From: Harmothoe impar
Taxonomy: Eukaryota; Annelida; Polychaeta; Phyllodocida; Polynoidae
Assembly (NCBI GenBank): GCA_947462335.1
Contig: OX381707.1
Location: 80,686,610 to 80,750,609, forward strand
Length of the DNA stretch: 64,000 nt
Reading direction: 5' to 3'
In this document: positions 45,693 through 56,239 of the stretch, piece after piece
Layout: each line of letters begins with the position of its first letter
Numbering within the stretch: the stretch's first letter is position 1
The notes under the pieces: model-generated
What the model was told of the DNA's origin: nothing
The model's database searches: none
Seen by the model: the letters and a program-made list of their open reading frames with translations, nothing else
Position numbers and translations under genes: made by a program

Positions 45693-46164
45693 GGACTATC
45701 GCAACATGTATTGATGTCAGTGATTACTGTAGTGTTGGCCAGCACCCACACATGGGGAGGCTGGGTGAGACTGCTTTCCTTTATCTCTGTAGTTGAACTG
45801 ACCCAGGGACTAAGGCTCTGTATTATAAATCTGGCTAAATTGGATTTACATTTATCGACATTTCAATACTAATTTGTATACATGTACCTCTGTATGGGGA
45901 ACACTATTTGCGGTAAACATAACTTTTTTTATAGTCGTATAGGTCTCATGTATTATTGTTAGTAATATGCCATCCTTAAAGGGTTGAAGGTTCCAGGAGC
46001 ACCAGCCCTCAGTCAGGGAGTGCACACAGTGTGCGGTTCCATGTCTAATTGATTACATCTAGGGCCACATATCTCAGTAGGAGCATGGAGATAAGGTCTG
46101 ACACCTTATCGGTAGGGCCTTGACCATGATATCACACAGCAGCCACCTGGAGAAAAAGCCGCTT

Positions 46165-46225
46165 TCTAAGGCCTTGTACAAGTCATGTTTACTACATAAT
46201 ACCCAGCTCTCTGTACCTTAATCCC
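46165..46225 (-). repeat. P module fragment, first reversed module
   Basis: The reverse complement gives 'acagagagctgggtattatg' and 'agtaaacatgac', matching 26645-26680. This is the first module in minus orientation. Confidence 0.5.
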
Positions 46226-46609
46226 CATACATGTAACCCTCTACTGAATAATTGAATAACCTTATATATATACCTATATCTGTGTGCGGACATATGCCAT
46301 TATTGCTACTTAAAGCCTAGGTGAAGGCATATCTATAACAGTATTCCCCATCAGAAGCCCGTCCTTGTATAATCCTGTTATTACTTTATATAACTATGAC
46401 TGCTGCCATCTAAAGCCTCATACTGATGCCAATTGTGGTCCCTAACTAAAACCTTTCACTTATCCTGACCACATTCCCATCTACCTTAGCCAAGCTGCTG
46501 ATCCACAAGTGTATTCATTTGTTACAAGTGCTTATTGGCAAACGCTGTGCATGTCATTTTAATTGAGTCCTACTGGCAAACACCTATCATTGTTGATATT
46601 TACACCTCT

Positions 46610-46830
46610 GCTGGGAAGAAATGCCTCCGTCCCTGCACTCGTCCTATTTATAGCACTTCTCCTTTCTGTATCCATCCTAAATATAGCCTGCCTCCATTGT
46701 CCATCTGAGGATGTTCCCGCTCCCCGCTCAACCTGATTTAGTGTTGCTGTTGGTACTGTCGTTTGTCTGAGTGCCTCTTACATTGTCTGCTAACATGGAG
46801 CTAACACTGTACAAACAGCCCATAGTTTAT
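46610..46830 (-). repeat. L module
   Basis: 'tgtatccatcctaaatatag', 'gtgttgctgttggtactgtc' and 'tctgctaacatggagct', the complement of L at 37255. Confidence 0.7.
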
Positions 46831-46959
46831 CATACTACAGACAGCATCATTTTGAAAGTAATCTGCACACAAATTACAACCAGCAGGGGCTCTGATGTTA
46901 AGTGTACATTTTGGATGGTCATCCCTCAAAAGGGCTCCTTGTTTTTCTAATGGACAATA

Positions 46960-47150
46960 TCCTTACCAGGCCTCCATCCATGCACCATGCCAACCCTTCA
47001 GGAGTGCATCAATCCGTTCAGTGTCAAAATGATCCGTGAATGCAGTCTTGTGGACTTCCTCACCAGGGCTGCATTTATCCATTCCTTTATTCATGACAAT
47101 AAACAGCATCATGCATTAATGCAGACTTTAGAAGGTTTACAGCATACTGC
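46960..47150. mobile_element. Diverged TTAA-family MITE
   Basis: 'ccatgcaccatgccaaccct', 'gtgaatgcagtc', 'ctcaccagggctgcattta' and 'gcatcatgcattaatgca'. Its termini have decayed. It lies between L and M, as does 28554-28769 in forward order. Confidence 0.6.
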
Positions 47151-47184
47151 TTTAAGGTTCAACACCATATATTGTTATTTGTAA

Positions 47185-47355
47185 AGCTTTAACCCCCCTG
47201 TGCGGGTGTCTCAGAGACTGCTGCTTTACTTCCAACAAATCAATAACATCCCCGCTAGTTCCACATGGCGACACCTATCCCAGACACCCCCTCCTAGTTC
47301 CTCAATATTGCTCGTCTCTCCCTTCTCCAGTCCCCTGCTGTCCCAATAAAAAGGT
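47185..47355 (-). repeat. M module
   Basis: 'gtgtctcagagactgctgct', 'caacaaatcaataac', then 'ctccagtcccctgctgtccc', the complement of 37120-37265. Confidence 0.6.
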
Positions 47356-47471
47356 ACTTTCTTCTTACATATTATAGTATTACTCACATCTCCAGTGCCT
47401 TTCTTGCTGCACGTCCTGCTACCTTCTAGCATTAGCCTTCCACATAGTCTGCTACCTTCCTAGAGGCCCTC

Positions 47472-47498
47472 CCCCTCTCTCTCTCTCTCTCTCTCTCT
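47472..47498. repeat. (CT)n microsatellite
   Basis: A run of CT dinucleotides. The left arm has only a short 'gagagagagac' at the equivalent place (near 37045). Confidence 0.95.
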
Positions 47499-47568
47499 TT
47501 CTGTTTGTCTCTATCTCCCAGCCTTTCAAAAGAGGTAGGAATCAATCAGTGCGTCAGCTTTTAGGTGT

Positions 47569-47847
47569 ATGCCTAATGAAAGTGAAAGAGGAACCACTGT
47601 GGCACCACAAAGCGTGAGATCCGTTAATGCAGTTTCTAATGGCAGCGGTCCAGGGGGTCTTTTTCAAAATTCCACTGTCTTTACCTCCGGATATAGGCCT
47701 GGCATCACTGAGTACCTTTTCGCTCTGGCCGCACAGTCGATCCCTTTAGACATTGTAAAAGGTAATAGATATGTAGCCTTCAGTACTGCAGACCTGACAA
47801 CATACTGGGCACAGATGGGTTTGGTTATATCAGGACCTGATCTCTAA
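47569..47847 (+). pseudogene. 92-codon open frame in V segment, product unknown
   Basis: The frame starts MPNESERGTTVAPQSV and contains GITEYLFALAAQ. Its N-terminal 33 residues align at roughly 20 identities with a minus-strand translation at about 36880-36990, but the rest is not conserved in frame there. I see no signal peptide, membrane segment or known motif. A MITE begins 10 bp after the stop. Codon-level constraint cannot be judged from two copies. It may be a former exon or chance. Confidence 0.25.
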
Positions 47848-47856
47848 ACATACTAA

Positions 47857-48175
47857 GGCCAAAAAAAAAAAAAGGTGTGTTTCAGGTTACATGGTCTAAA
47901 AATCTAGGGTAGGTAGGTCGGATTTTTTTTTTTTTTTTTAATTTTTTTTTTTTTTTACTTTGGCCTAAAAAGTACCTAGAAATTGACTCGCATACTTTAA
48001 TGCCGACTCGCCGATGACCGCCTCGACTCTTGAATTATCACAACAACTCTTAGATTGCCCTAAAATGACCTAAAGTATGAATATTTTCTCAAAATTGGAT
48101 AAAAATTTCTAGGGTCGGCCCTGTTTTCCTAGGTAGGGTGGAGTAACCTGAAACACACCTTTTTTTTTTTTGGCC
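47857..48175. mobile_element. PIF/Harbinger-like MITE, TAA duplication
   Basis: GGCC, an A-run, then GGTGTGTTTCAGGTTAC at the left, mirrored by GTAACCTGAAACACACC, a T-run and GGCC at the right. TAA flanks both ends (47854-47856 and 48176-48178). Confidence 0.9.
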
Positions 48176-48320
48176 TAAGTACTTCTCTACAGCCTCCTTG
48201 ATTCCCTCCCAGCTGCTTCCTCCCCAGGTGGCTGGTGTTAGCCCTGTCTGGTATCACACACAAAGTGCCACACCGTATCTCCCTGAGCCTGCTGAGACGT
48301 GTGGTCACAGAGCTTATCAT

Positions 48321-48547
48321 TTTTCCCTTTGAAGATGGCATGTCGCTAAAAGATATCATGATGCACAAATGCAGCCCTGGCAATTGACTAGCTGGAGCTG
48401 CATTGCTGAAGCAGGAATACGCCTAAGGTATCCCCCATGATGCTTGGATGTAGCCCCACTGAGCTTTACTAGCCAGGACTGTCTTCAGGCATCATGGCAA
48501 CCAAAGGTACGATGCATTAAGGCATCATGCCATCCTTATAGTGTTAA
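48321..48547. mobile_element. TTAA-family palindromic MITE
   Basis: TTTT then CCCTTTGAAGATGGCATG at the left; CATGCCATCCTTATAGTG then TTAA (48544-48547) at the right. The left flank has mutated away from TTAA. Confidence 0.75.
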
Positions 48548-48762
48548 CATGTTAAAGCAGGCTATGTGCACTCACTGACTGATGGCTGCTCCAGATACGT
48601 GTATCAGTGCAGCAGGTGCTGCTACTTAATCTTAGATAGGGCCCCAGAAGGAGCTTGCTATGTCAATTGTCAGGTGGTGCTACTGAATCTTAAACCCTTC
48701 AAGTGTCACATAGTGTTGACTGTTGTAATGCAGTATGCAGTTTTAGTAGTATTTGCTCTTTA

Positions 48763-48984
48763 GGCCAAAGAAGAAAGGTTTGTTTCAGGTAACATGGCAA
48801 GAAAATGTAGGGTCCGTAGGTCGGGTTTTTAGTTTTTTAAACTGTTTTTTTAAACATGAAGTACTAGCCAGCCTTTCCGAAGACCCTACAATTGACCAAA
48901 AAAGGGTAAAAATACAAAAACATAGGGTCGGCCCTGTTACGATAGGGTCGGTCGGGTTACCTGAAACAAACCTCTTTTTTAGCC
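48763..48984. mobile_element. PIF/Harbinger-like MITE, TTA duplication
   Basis: The left GGCCAAAGAAGAAAGGTTTG and 'tttcaggtaac' are mirrored by GTTACCTGAAACAAACC and AGCC at the right. TTA flanks both ends (48760-48762 and 48985-48987). It is a shorter, internally deleted sibling. Confidence 0.85.
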
Positions 48985-49059
48985 TTACCAGTATGATATA
49001 GTTCCAATGAGATTTAAACTGTGCCTTGTGTTTATTCGTATGAACATCTCAAGGATGTC

Positions 49060-49990
49060 TTTTGATTATGGCTGTAATGAGGTAAAACTTCAGAGGTGGC
49101 TCTATTACCCTGATTAAATGGCTGCTACACGTGAACCATCACACAACTAGCAAAGGCCAAATTATCAAGGCCTTGCAGCTAAAACCATTTAACCTTGCAG
49201 AGAAAGCAATGATTATTGCTTGAATAAAATCGCACAATTTTACAATAGTTGGCGTGGAGTGAGAGCTAGTACTTCTGGCCGACCTGGGCTGATGCACGTT
49301 TAAAGCATTATCAGAATCTGGTTAATGAAATAGATGTGGTGCAAGGGGTGACGTCAAAGCCTACTTATAGATTATTTATACAAAGCTGGTAGTAGCAAGT
49401 CCAGGGAGACAGGATCATGGTGTCAGACCACAGTCCGTGCTCCCAAACCACAACACACGCGCACTCACACACACTTGCGTCAGCTACAGCCTGTTACTGA
49501 AGCCAACCATGGACCCTAACCTAATTTACATAACACTCAGCCAAGGGCCTGCCCCTCCCAACACTAAGGCAGTGGTCATATTTTAACAACAGGGGGGGGG
49601 TCAGTGTATTTGGGGGGGGGACAAAAAAACAATTTAGACCCCTTGAAGGGGGGGACAAAAAAAAATTGGACCCTCTAAAGGGGGGAACAAAAAATTGCCC
49701 CCCTTTATAGCAAAAAGGCCCGCGCGTTCCTATGGCTCAAACGGGTCAACCGCACTCCATTTCAACCTGCCGGGGGGGAACCGAAAAGATTTTGACTCCT
49801 CCCGTGGGGGGGACCAAAAAGATTTTAGCCTGCTCGCATGAAAATCCACCGACACCCCCTGTTGTTTAAAAATGACCGCTCCCTAAGCCACCAACAGCTT
49901 GGGAACTGACTCCAGTCAGCTAAAACACAGTAACTGATGCTGACCTGTGGTCTGATCTTCACACCCTCAGCCAACCTGCACTGCATGAAT
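49060..49990 (-). repeat. R module, right arm, split by a MITE
   Basis: 'ctattaccctgattaaatgg', 'aggtgacgtcaaagcc'-like words, 'accctaacctaatttacata', 'ctcagccaagggcctgcc', then after the MITE 'aacagcttgggaactgactcc'. It is the complement of 35815-36480. Confidence 0.7.
49581..49871. mobile_element. G-run MITE inside R module
   Basis: TTTTAACAACAGGGGG at the left is mirrored by CCCCCTGTTGTTTAAAA at the right. The interior alternates 'gggggggacaaaaaaa' words. The two other R copies read through this position. A related diverged piece is at 59650-59900. Confidence 0.75.
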
Positions 49991-50129
49991 GTAGGGAATT
50001 AAGCAACCTTTTTAATTTGATTGGCTTTAAGTGGCATCGATGAAATTTGAAATGCATAGCAGTGTTGATCTTTGCTTGAATGACAACATTTATGCAGTGC
50101 TGCTTATCACCAAGAACTTAAATATCATC

Positions 50130-50300
50130 TTAGTCCTCGCCATTCCTGCAAGTGTCCCATTCCCTCATTTTTGTATCCATCTTAGATATAGCCTCCCTCC
50201 TCTGTGTGTCCTATTGGCACTACATGTGTTATTGCCTCCGTCTATGTCTGCTAACAGGGAGCTACAACTGCACAGCAGAGGAATAGTTTTTTCTGTGAGC
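50130..50300 (-). repeat. L module
   Basis: 'ttttgtatccatcttagata', 'tatgtctgctaacagggagc' and 'acaactgcacagcag'. The partner is 35240. Confidence 0.65.
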
Positions 50301-50519
50301 CAGGATTGTTTTATAAACTCTGTGTGCAGCAATAAAGTAGCATGGAATTAGGATGGATTCTGCTATGTACATTAATCATGTAATTTCTATTTACCTTCAG
50401 ACTGTTATGGTGTAATGTACTGTAATATCCATTGCCATAATAATACATGAATACAGAACTGTCCAGTCTACTCACTAGATTTGCATTCAATTACCATTCA
50501 AACTTAGAGGCAATTCTTC

Positions 50520-50860
50520 CCTTGTTAGTCTCAGGTAAATATAACCATTGATTAGAGGCACTTTGATAATTCAGACAATTTATTACGCAGTCTGTTTAGC
50601 TTCAGCCCCTTATCCTGGGACATGATTAGATTATCAGGTACAGCCTTCTCAGAATTAACCCAATCAGCCTCATCAGTGATGGCCTTTCCTGGTCCTTTGG
50701 ATGTTACTGCAGGTCTTATTGGGCTGGTAACAAGTTATAGTTGATTATATTAGTTTGTCATCCCCATATACAGACCTATGCACCCCTATTCTGAAAGTAA
50801 AAATATCTGCATTGAGGTATTGAATATAATCACATTGCAGTTAACCATTTGCGATTGTTC
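50520..50860 (-). repeat. J module, right arm
   Basis: 'ttgttagtctcaggtaaata', 'aatcagcctcatcagtgatg', 'gtaacaagttatagttgatt' and 'tctgcattgaggtattgaat', the complement of 34540-34990. Confidence 0.8.
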
Positions 50861-50979
50861 ACTCTCTAAAATTGGCTCTATTCCCCTGATTAATCTACTG
50901 GTCTGATATTGAAATACCTGACTATAGAGTCTCACATAGCCTTTTGCCTAATGTCGCCCCATACTATAGCTAGCAGCCC

Positions 50980-51240
50980 GGGCTTCATTTATCTATTCCC
51001 CCTACCATATTTGTTGTTAAGTCCCCAAGAGTTGTTGTTGAATCGTGGAGTGTGTAGTTTACATTGCTGCCATTGCTGAATGTTCCACATCCCCAGGTGG
51101 TATGTTTTTCTTTGTTACTTTTCCCCTGGATTGTGTTAGCTACTTAAGGTTGAGTAGTAAAGGGGAGGAAGTCTGCTTATGCATTACAGGTATCCCAGGA
51201 TACATTGCACCAAAGTCTCAGATTAAGGCGACAAGATGTC
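50980..51240 (-). repeat. I module, right arm
   Basis: 'ggcttcatttatctattccc', 'aggtggtatgtttttctttg' and 'gtctcagattaaggcgacaa'. The partner is 33850-34210. Confidence 0.75.
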
Positions 51241-51840
51241 CCAGGTGTGCAGCAGTGGGCCTGGGGAGACACATGATATCAGTTTTCTTGTCTCAGATCA
51301 TCTCCTCCGCTCACACACATTGCACCGTGACCACACATTTGACCCCCACGGCCTGACGACTGTAACTAATACTGACCATGGATATTCACACCACCTCCCA
51401 AGCCAACTCCCAGGTTGCAACAATGCACCAGTTGATGTTCTTTGTTCACAGCCCTCTGTACAAAGTCTGCCTGTCTCCCTGCCCACCCAGACAATACCAC
51501 AGGGATGCATATTGGACACATGATCCTAACTCAATTCCAAACACACTCAGCAAACTTTTGCATTGAGACAAATATTGCACACTACGCGAGTCAATATTGC
51601 TTTTTTTCTGTCATCCATTCTCCTATACACCTAAAATTGCTGTTTAGCATAACGATCAGTTTTCCACGCTCCATCCTTCTGACTATAGATATCATTGTAT
51701 GTGAATGTTTTTCATTTGTTCCATGTTGATACATTGTAATTGCTTTTTGACGCGTTCGGCAGAAAGGAATACACTAACATTTGCTCAAGTTACTTTCCTA
51801 TTTATTTCACATTGATTCTGCCCTTTGTGCCCTGAGAAAA
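51230..51840 (-). repeat. H module, right arm
   Basis: 'cacattgcaccgtgaccaca', 'ctgaccatggatattcacac', 'ttctttgttcacagccctct', 'ggatgcatattggacaca' and, at its far end, 'cacattgattctgccctttg'. The partner is 33050-33500. A further reversed copy of the far end is at 63040-63160. Confidence 0.75.
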
Positions 51841-51920
51841 GCAATACACTGACCCCTTTCCATACACTGCCCTCACACATTGTACTCCTATAACAGGGGC
51901 AGACTGCATCTTACAGAGTA
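51820..51920 (-). repeat. A module, truncated
   Basis: 'gaaaagcaatacactgaccc', 'ctgccctcacacattgtact' and 'ggggcagactgc'. It directly continues the H far end, an arrangement also found at 63160. Confidence 0.7.
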
Positions 51921-52384
51921 AATTGACCTAGAGTCAACCTTGTACCTTGAGATGTTCACCTCAATTCTATAGTCATTCATGCATCATTTTTGTGTATCAC
52001 AGTACACTTTAAGTGTTACTCTTTCCAGCAAAGGACAAGTAGAGACAATGCCATACATGAGTAACTGCATTATTGAGGTGGACATCTCAGAGTATGTGGT
52101 TGACTGTAGGTCGATCTACCCTAGTGGTTGTCAACTACCCAGAAGACCCCAGGCTTCCCAAAGTGCATCATTAACTAATTTGGCAGGTGATTAACTGCTT
52201 TTGCAACTTTTCATCCTGCATGATTTGCCCTAATGTCACTGAATCTACCATACTTCTGCAGAATATCTTGAATTTCAAATTTTGGATAAAATATTAAAGT
52301 TGGAAATCACATATTATTGCTTTTCTCTGGATTAAATCCATTTCTGTGTTTCATATATTGTTCTGCGTCTCTAAATAAAGGATG

Positions 52385-52650
52385 GTTCTCAGAAGCTCCA
52401 CATATTGAGTTTAACATCAAAGCCCAGGCGTTAAATTTTTACAAACCCCATCAACTTCCCTGATCACCCCTGCCAGTCCCCACCACCCCACCTCCCCTTG
52501 GTGCTCTCCCCATCGTCCTGATCACCTCATTAACATGATAATAGTGTTTGATGATTATCCCACCCTGCTCATTAAAAGGCACAAATGAGATCCATGTAAA
52601 AATGTGCAGCGAGCCACAAATGGAGGAGGATTTACATAATTGAGGCTGAT
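52385..52650 (-). repeat. C module, long subtype
   Basis: 'ctccacatattgagtttaac', 'ccttggtgctctccccat', 'ttaacatgataatagtgttt' and 'aatgagatccatgtaaaaa'. The partner is 32715-32970. Confidence 0.75.
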
Positions 52651-52934
52651 AGGTGAGTGTGGTCTTGGAGGAAAAATAAAACAGCTTTTAGTCAAGTGTG
52701 GTTTGTTGACACGCTCTACCCAGTGGGTACAGAACATTGATAGCTAGTTGTCAATGTTGATCCAATGCTAATTCAATGTTGAACTAAACTTTGTGCCCAC
52801 TTGGTAGTGAGAACAGCTTAGTGAGAATATTAGGTCTAGTATAACCATTGACATATTTTTGTGAAAGCAATATGCAATATTCAACTAAAACATAATACAT
52901 GGTTAATTAATTTTGATATCAGTAATGAATATAA

Positions 52935-53165
52935 CCTGTAGAGAAGACTGTACCTCCTCACTGTCATCTGCATAAATACCACTCCAGTGTCCTCTCATCC
53001 TATAGAGAGACTGCACTGACCCATACACCTGCATCTCACCCATTCTGTACTCTGATGTCCAATTTCCGCCTTTGGATGGCTGCTATTGTGTGAGAGTCAT
53101 ATGGCCTCTTGGTGTAGTCAGGAATCTTTGACCACAAATACCATACGCAGCCCCTCAAAGGGCTT
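52935..53165 (-). repeat. D module
   Basis: 'gactgtacctcctcactgtc', 'ctcatcctatagagagactg', 'ctgatgtccaatttccgcc' and 'cctcttggtgtagtcaggaa'. The left-arm partner at 32475 is truncated. Confidence 0.75.
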
Positions 53166-53419
53166 TACTTGATGGTGTTCACGGAATCAGAACAATAACA
53201 TAGCTACATTATCATATCATACAGGTCAGGTTCATCAAATTCAGTTTCATGGTTGAAATTGATTATTTTGATTTTGTTGTCATTGTGTTCTTTAAATTCC
53301 TTGCTTTAAATATACTGACCTAAAATATAAAAATGAATATTTATGGGTTATTGATACAATACTACACCTCAATTTGTATTAAACAAAAGGGTCTCATTGC
53401 TATATGTTTCCTTCTATCA

Positions 53420-53880
53420 CTTCTTACGCTTCCTAAATCAAGGCTGTCTATGGATGTCAAGTTTGGGGCATTATTTAGGTTCCTACATCAGATACCTGTC
53501 TCCCTCCATGCCTCTCCTCTTCTCAATTCAATCTTCAAGTGCATAATGGGGAAAATAAGATTAGGTGATGATTGAACCAGCCTGCAAGTTAAATGGGACA
53601 AAATAAAATAAAATTCTTGTAGTGTCTGGCCCTCTCTCTCATTGTCAGCTTGTTAGATGTTGGCCTGTCTCTGTGTCTGTGATGTGATGACCTTTCTGAG
53701 TGGTTTCATTGTGTCTGGAGTCTGAAGGTGGGAGAGCTAGTTTACTGCAGCACCTCACCAATAGTGGGCAGACCAGCTCAGGTTGGCTGAGGGATTATAA
53801 GGCCCTATATATTATGACCATGTTATATGGTTATAGCTTTTACAGAGGTTTTGGATGGGGGATTTGGTCTGCCTGTTAGC
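53420..53880 (-). repeat. C short subtype and F-prime
   Basis: C (53420-53640) has 'caaggctgtctatggatgtc'-like sequence and 'cataatggggaaaataag'. F-prime (53640-53880) has 'agtttactgcagcacctcac' and 'gatgggggatttggtctgcc'. It mirrors 6160-6795 and 31560-32195. Confidence 0.7.
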
Positions 53881-53899
53881 CTTTTAATTGTGAGAACTG

Positions 53900-55440
53900 A
53901 GAGACCCTCAGATCCATCAAAGATAGTACTGCTTTATTGTGGTCATTAATCTCTTTAACAAGAATATTAATCAAAACAACAAAAATAGATGGCAAATACA
54001 TTTTGTACTGACATAGGCAGAGAAGGGGAAGCATAGGGAAGAGGTGGGGGAAGATTGTGATTGGTGCAGGTGCAACAGCATTTGAAATGAAGGACAATCA
54101 GATATGATTTTATTATTTAATAATACTTTGTGTACTTAAATGCACACATAACATAAAGAATAAATAAATGTATCTGTTATCATAGTACTTAGTAACAAGA
54201 AAAACATACCATTTTTGTGTATGCCAAGAAATAGCTGCTTTTGTTAGGTATAATATCCATACCTATTAGAGATTCTGTGTGGGCAGCTGAAGTTTTACTT
54301 CAATTCATTTGAAATACAATCTTATTACAATAACTGGATACTGGTATAGGTTACCGGAAATTGATATTGGTTTTCTTGTCATCTTTCATATCACGTGCAT
54401 TCAACGTTAGATAGCTGTGAACTACTCATCCCCCAAGCTTCTGGCCTGGTTTTATTGAATGAGGATTTCTCTTATTACTCCGATATTTGTCACATTATAT
54501 TAATTATTGAAAGGGTTTCTTTCTTATCCCAAACATATTGTAGTTGCCCCGACTCACCCTTAGAAAAGCAATACGCTGACCCCTGCTCACACACTGCCCT
54601 CGCACATCGTACCCCTACAGTAGGGGGCAGACTGCTTCTATCAGTGGTCATCCATCATGCAGGGCCTCAGGCTTCACCGAGGGCTCAGGCGACTGATCAC
54701 AATATCTCATCTCCTGAGTCGCTATAATGACACTTAACCTACCATTCTTCAAGATATCATCTCCAAACTAATATTTTGAATAAAATATAAATTAAGTTTC
54801 TGGGAGTACCTTATCATTTAATCTTCTTCCCAGTGGGCACAAAATTCAGTCAAAGCATGACTTGACCTTGAATCAACATTGAATCAACATTTATAACTAG
54901 GTTCATTCAATTCATATCTGTCTGCATCCTTCTCAGGTTTAGGTTTATTCTTGGACTTTCCACTCTTTACCCCTTGATGCTCCCCCACCTGCCTGATTAC
55001 CTCATTAACATGATAATAGTCTTTGATGATGAAACCACCCCAGATGTTAAAACCGACAAAATTGAGATCCACTTAAAAAGGTACAGAAAGCTTCAAAAGG
55101 GGGAATATTTACATAATGGGGCTGACGAGTTTGGGATAAAAGACATGCCTCTCAATATGCACCCACACAATACTCCCATCAACAAAACAAACATACGTCT
55201 CTCAGTCTCCCACCTGCTTCCCTCCCCCGGTCTCTATGACATGGTGTGTTGCTGTGCCTGGTTTATGTCTCCAACTGAATAACCACCAAGTTCTGCCCCT
55301 TCAGCTGGGTGTGACTTCCCAGGCTCTCTGCTTCTTCTCTACATGAGTTACTAATGGGTGAGTGGCTTCATTGTGTGGGACTTGTTAGTGTTGTTAGTGT
55401 GGGAGGAGGGAGTAGCCTGCAGCACCTTCCACTGCATGAA
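53900..55440 (-). repeat. Reversed composite block (F, C, A, G, N)
   Basis: In minus-strand order: F (55440-55160), C (55130-54945), A (54720-54535), G (54500-54240), N (54230-53900). G and N match block 1 (5400-6120). F, C and A match blocks 2 and 3. The block therefore joins pieces that are separate on the left side. Confidence 0.7.
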
Positions 55441-55659
55441 TATTGTCATTTAAGCAAAGAATGGACTGCTGAAAGTCACACTTTAAGCATATTTAATTCC
55501 AGTCAATGCCCCTTTACCAGGATATTTACATGGAATTTAGTAAACTTAAAGCTGCTTAAATAGTGGCTTTCAGCAATAAAAGGTTTGCTTAAATGCCAAT
55601 GCTCATGCAGTGTTCAGTATAGCCACACCAGCTTAGGGTAGCCAAGGCGCTAGAATCTT

Positions 55660-55870
55660 TTTAAATCAAGCCTCACACTGAAACTCAAGTTTGGAGAATT
55701 GATTTTTCCAAAAATCTACCTCAGACACCTGTCTCACTCCCTCTCATCTCCTAGGTCCAATCTTCAATTAAACCACCCTGGATGTTAAAAGGGACAAAAT
55801 GAGGTCCATGTAAAAAAGTGCAGAGACCCTTAAAGGGAGGGGTATTTACATAATGAAGACTGGCGGGGCA
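55660..55870 (-). repeat. C module, short subtype
   Basis: 'gtttggagaattgatttttc', 'cacctgtctcactccctctc', 'gtccatgtaaaaaagtgcag' and 'aggggtatttacataatgaa'. Confidence 0.65.
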
Positions 55871-55954
55871 GTAGATCTGGTTGATGAGATCAGGTATGTT
55901 GTCTCATTGATGGCAGGCCTAGCTAACCACTTTAGACGCTGCCGTGGGTAGTAA

Positions 55955-56238
55955 GGCCAAAAAAAAAAAGAGGTTTGTTTCAGGTCACCCGACCGACCCT
56001 ATCTAAGCAGGGCCGACCCTACGTTTTTTTATGCAATTTTGAAGAAATTTTTATACTTCTTTGGGGTCAATTTTAGGATTACGCAATTTTGAAAAAAAAC
56101 ACCCATTTTTACACTTTTTCGGGCCAATTTTAGAGGGAAATTAAAAAAAATAATAAAGTAAAAAAAAATAATCCGACCTACCGACCCTAGTGTTTCTTCC
56201 GATGTTACCTGAAACAAAACTTTTTTTTTTATTTGGCC
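55955..56238. mobile_element. PIF/Harbinger-like MITE, TAA duplication
   Basis: GGCC, an A-run, then GAGGTTTGTTTCAGGTCACC at the left; GTTACCTGAAACAAAAC, a T-run and GGCC at the right. TAA flanks both ends (55952-55954 and 56239-56241). Confidence 0.9.
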
Positions 56239-56239
56239 T

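Larger units (their letters stand above)
46610..53880 (-). other. Right arm of imperfect inverted duplication
   Basis: Reading on the minus strand from 53.9 to 46.6 kb gives F-prime, C, D, C, H, I, J, L, R, V, M and L, the order of 31.6-37.5 kb. Private insertions include MITEs at 47857, 48321, 48763 and 49581 and an A module at 51820. Confidence 0.75.
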
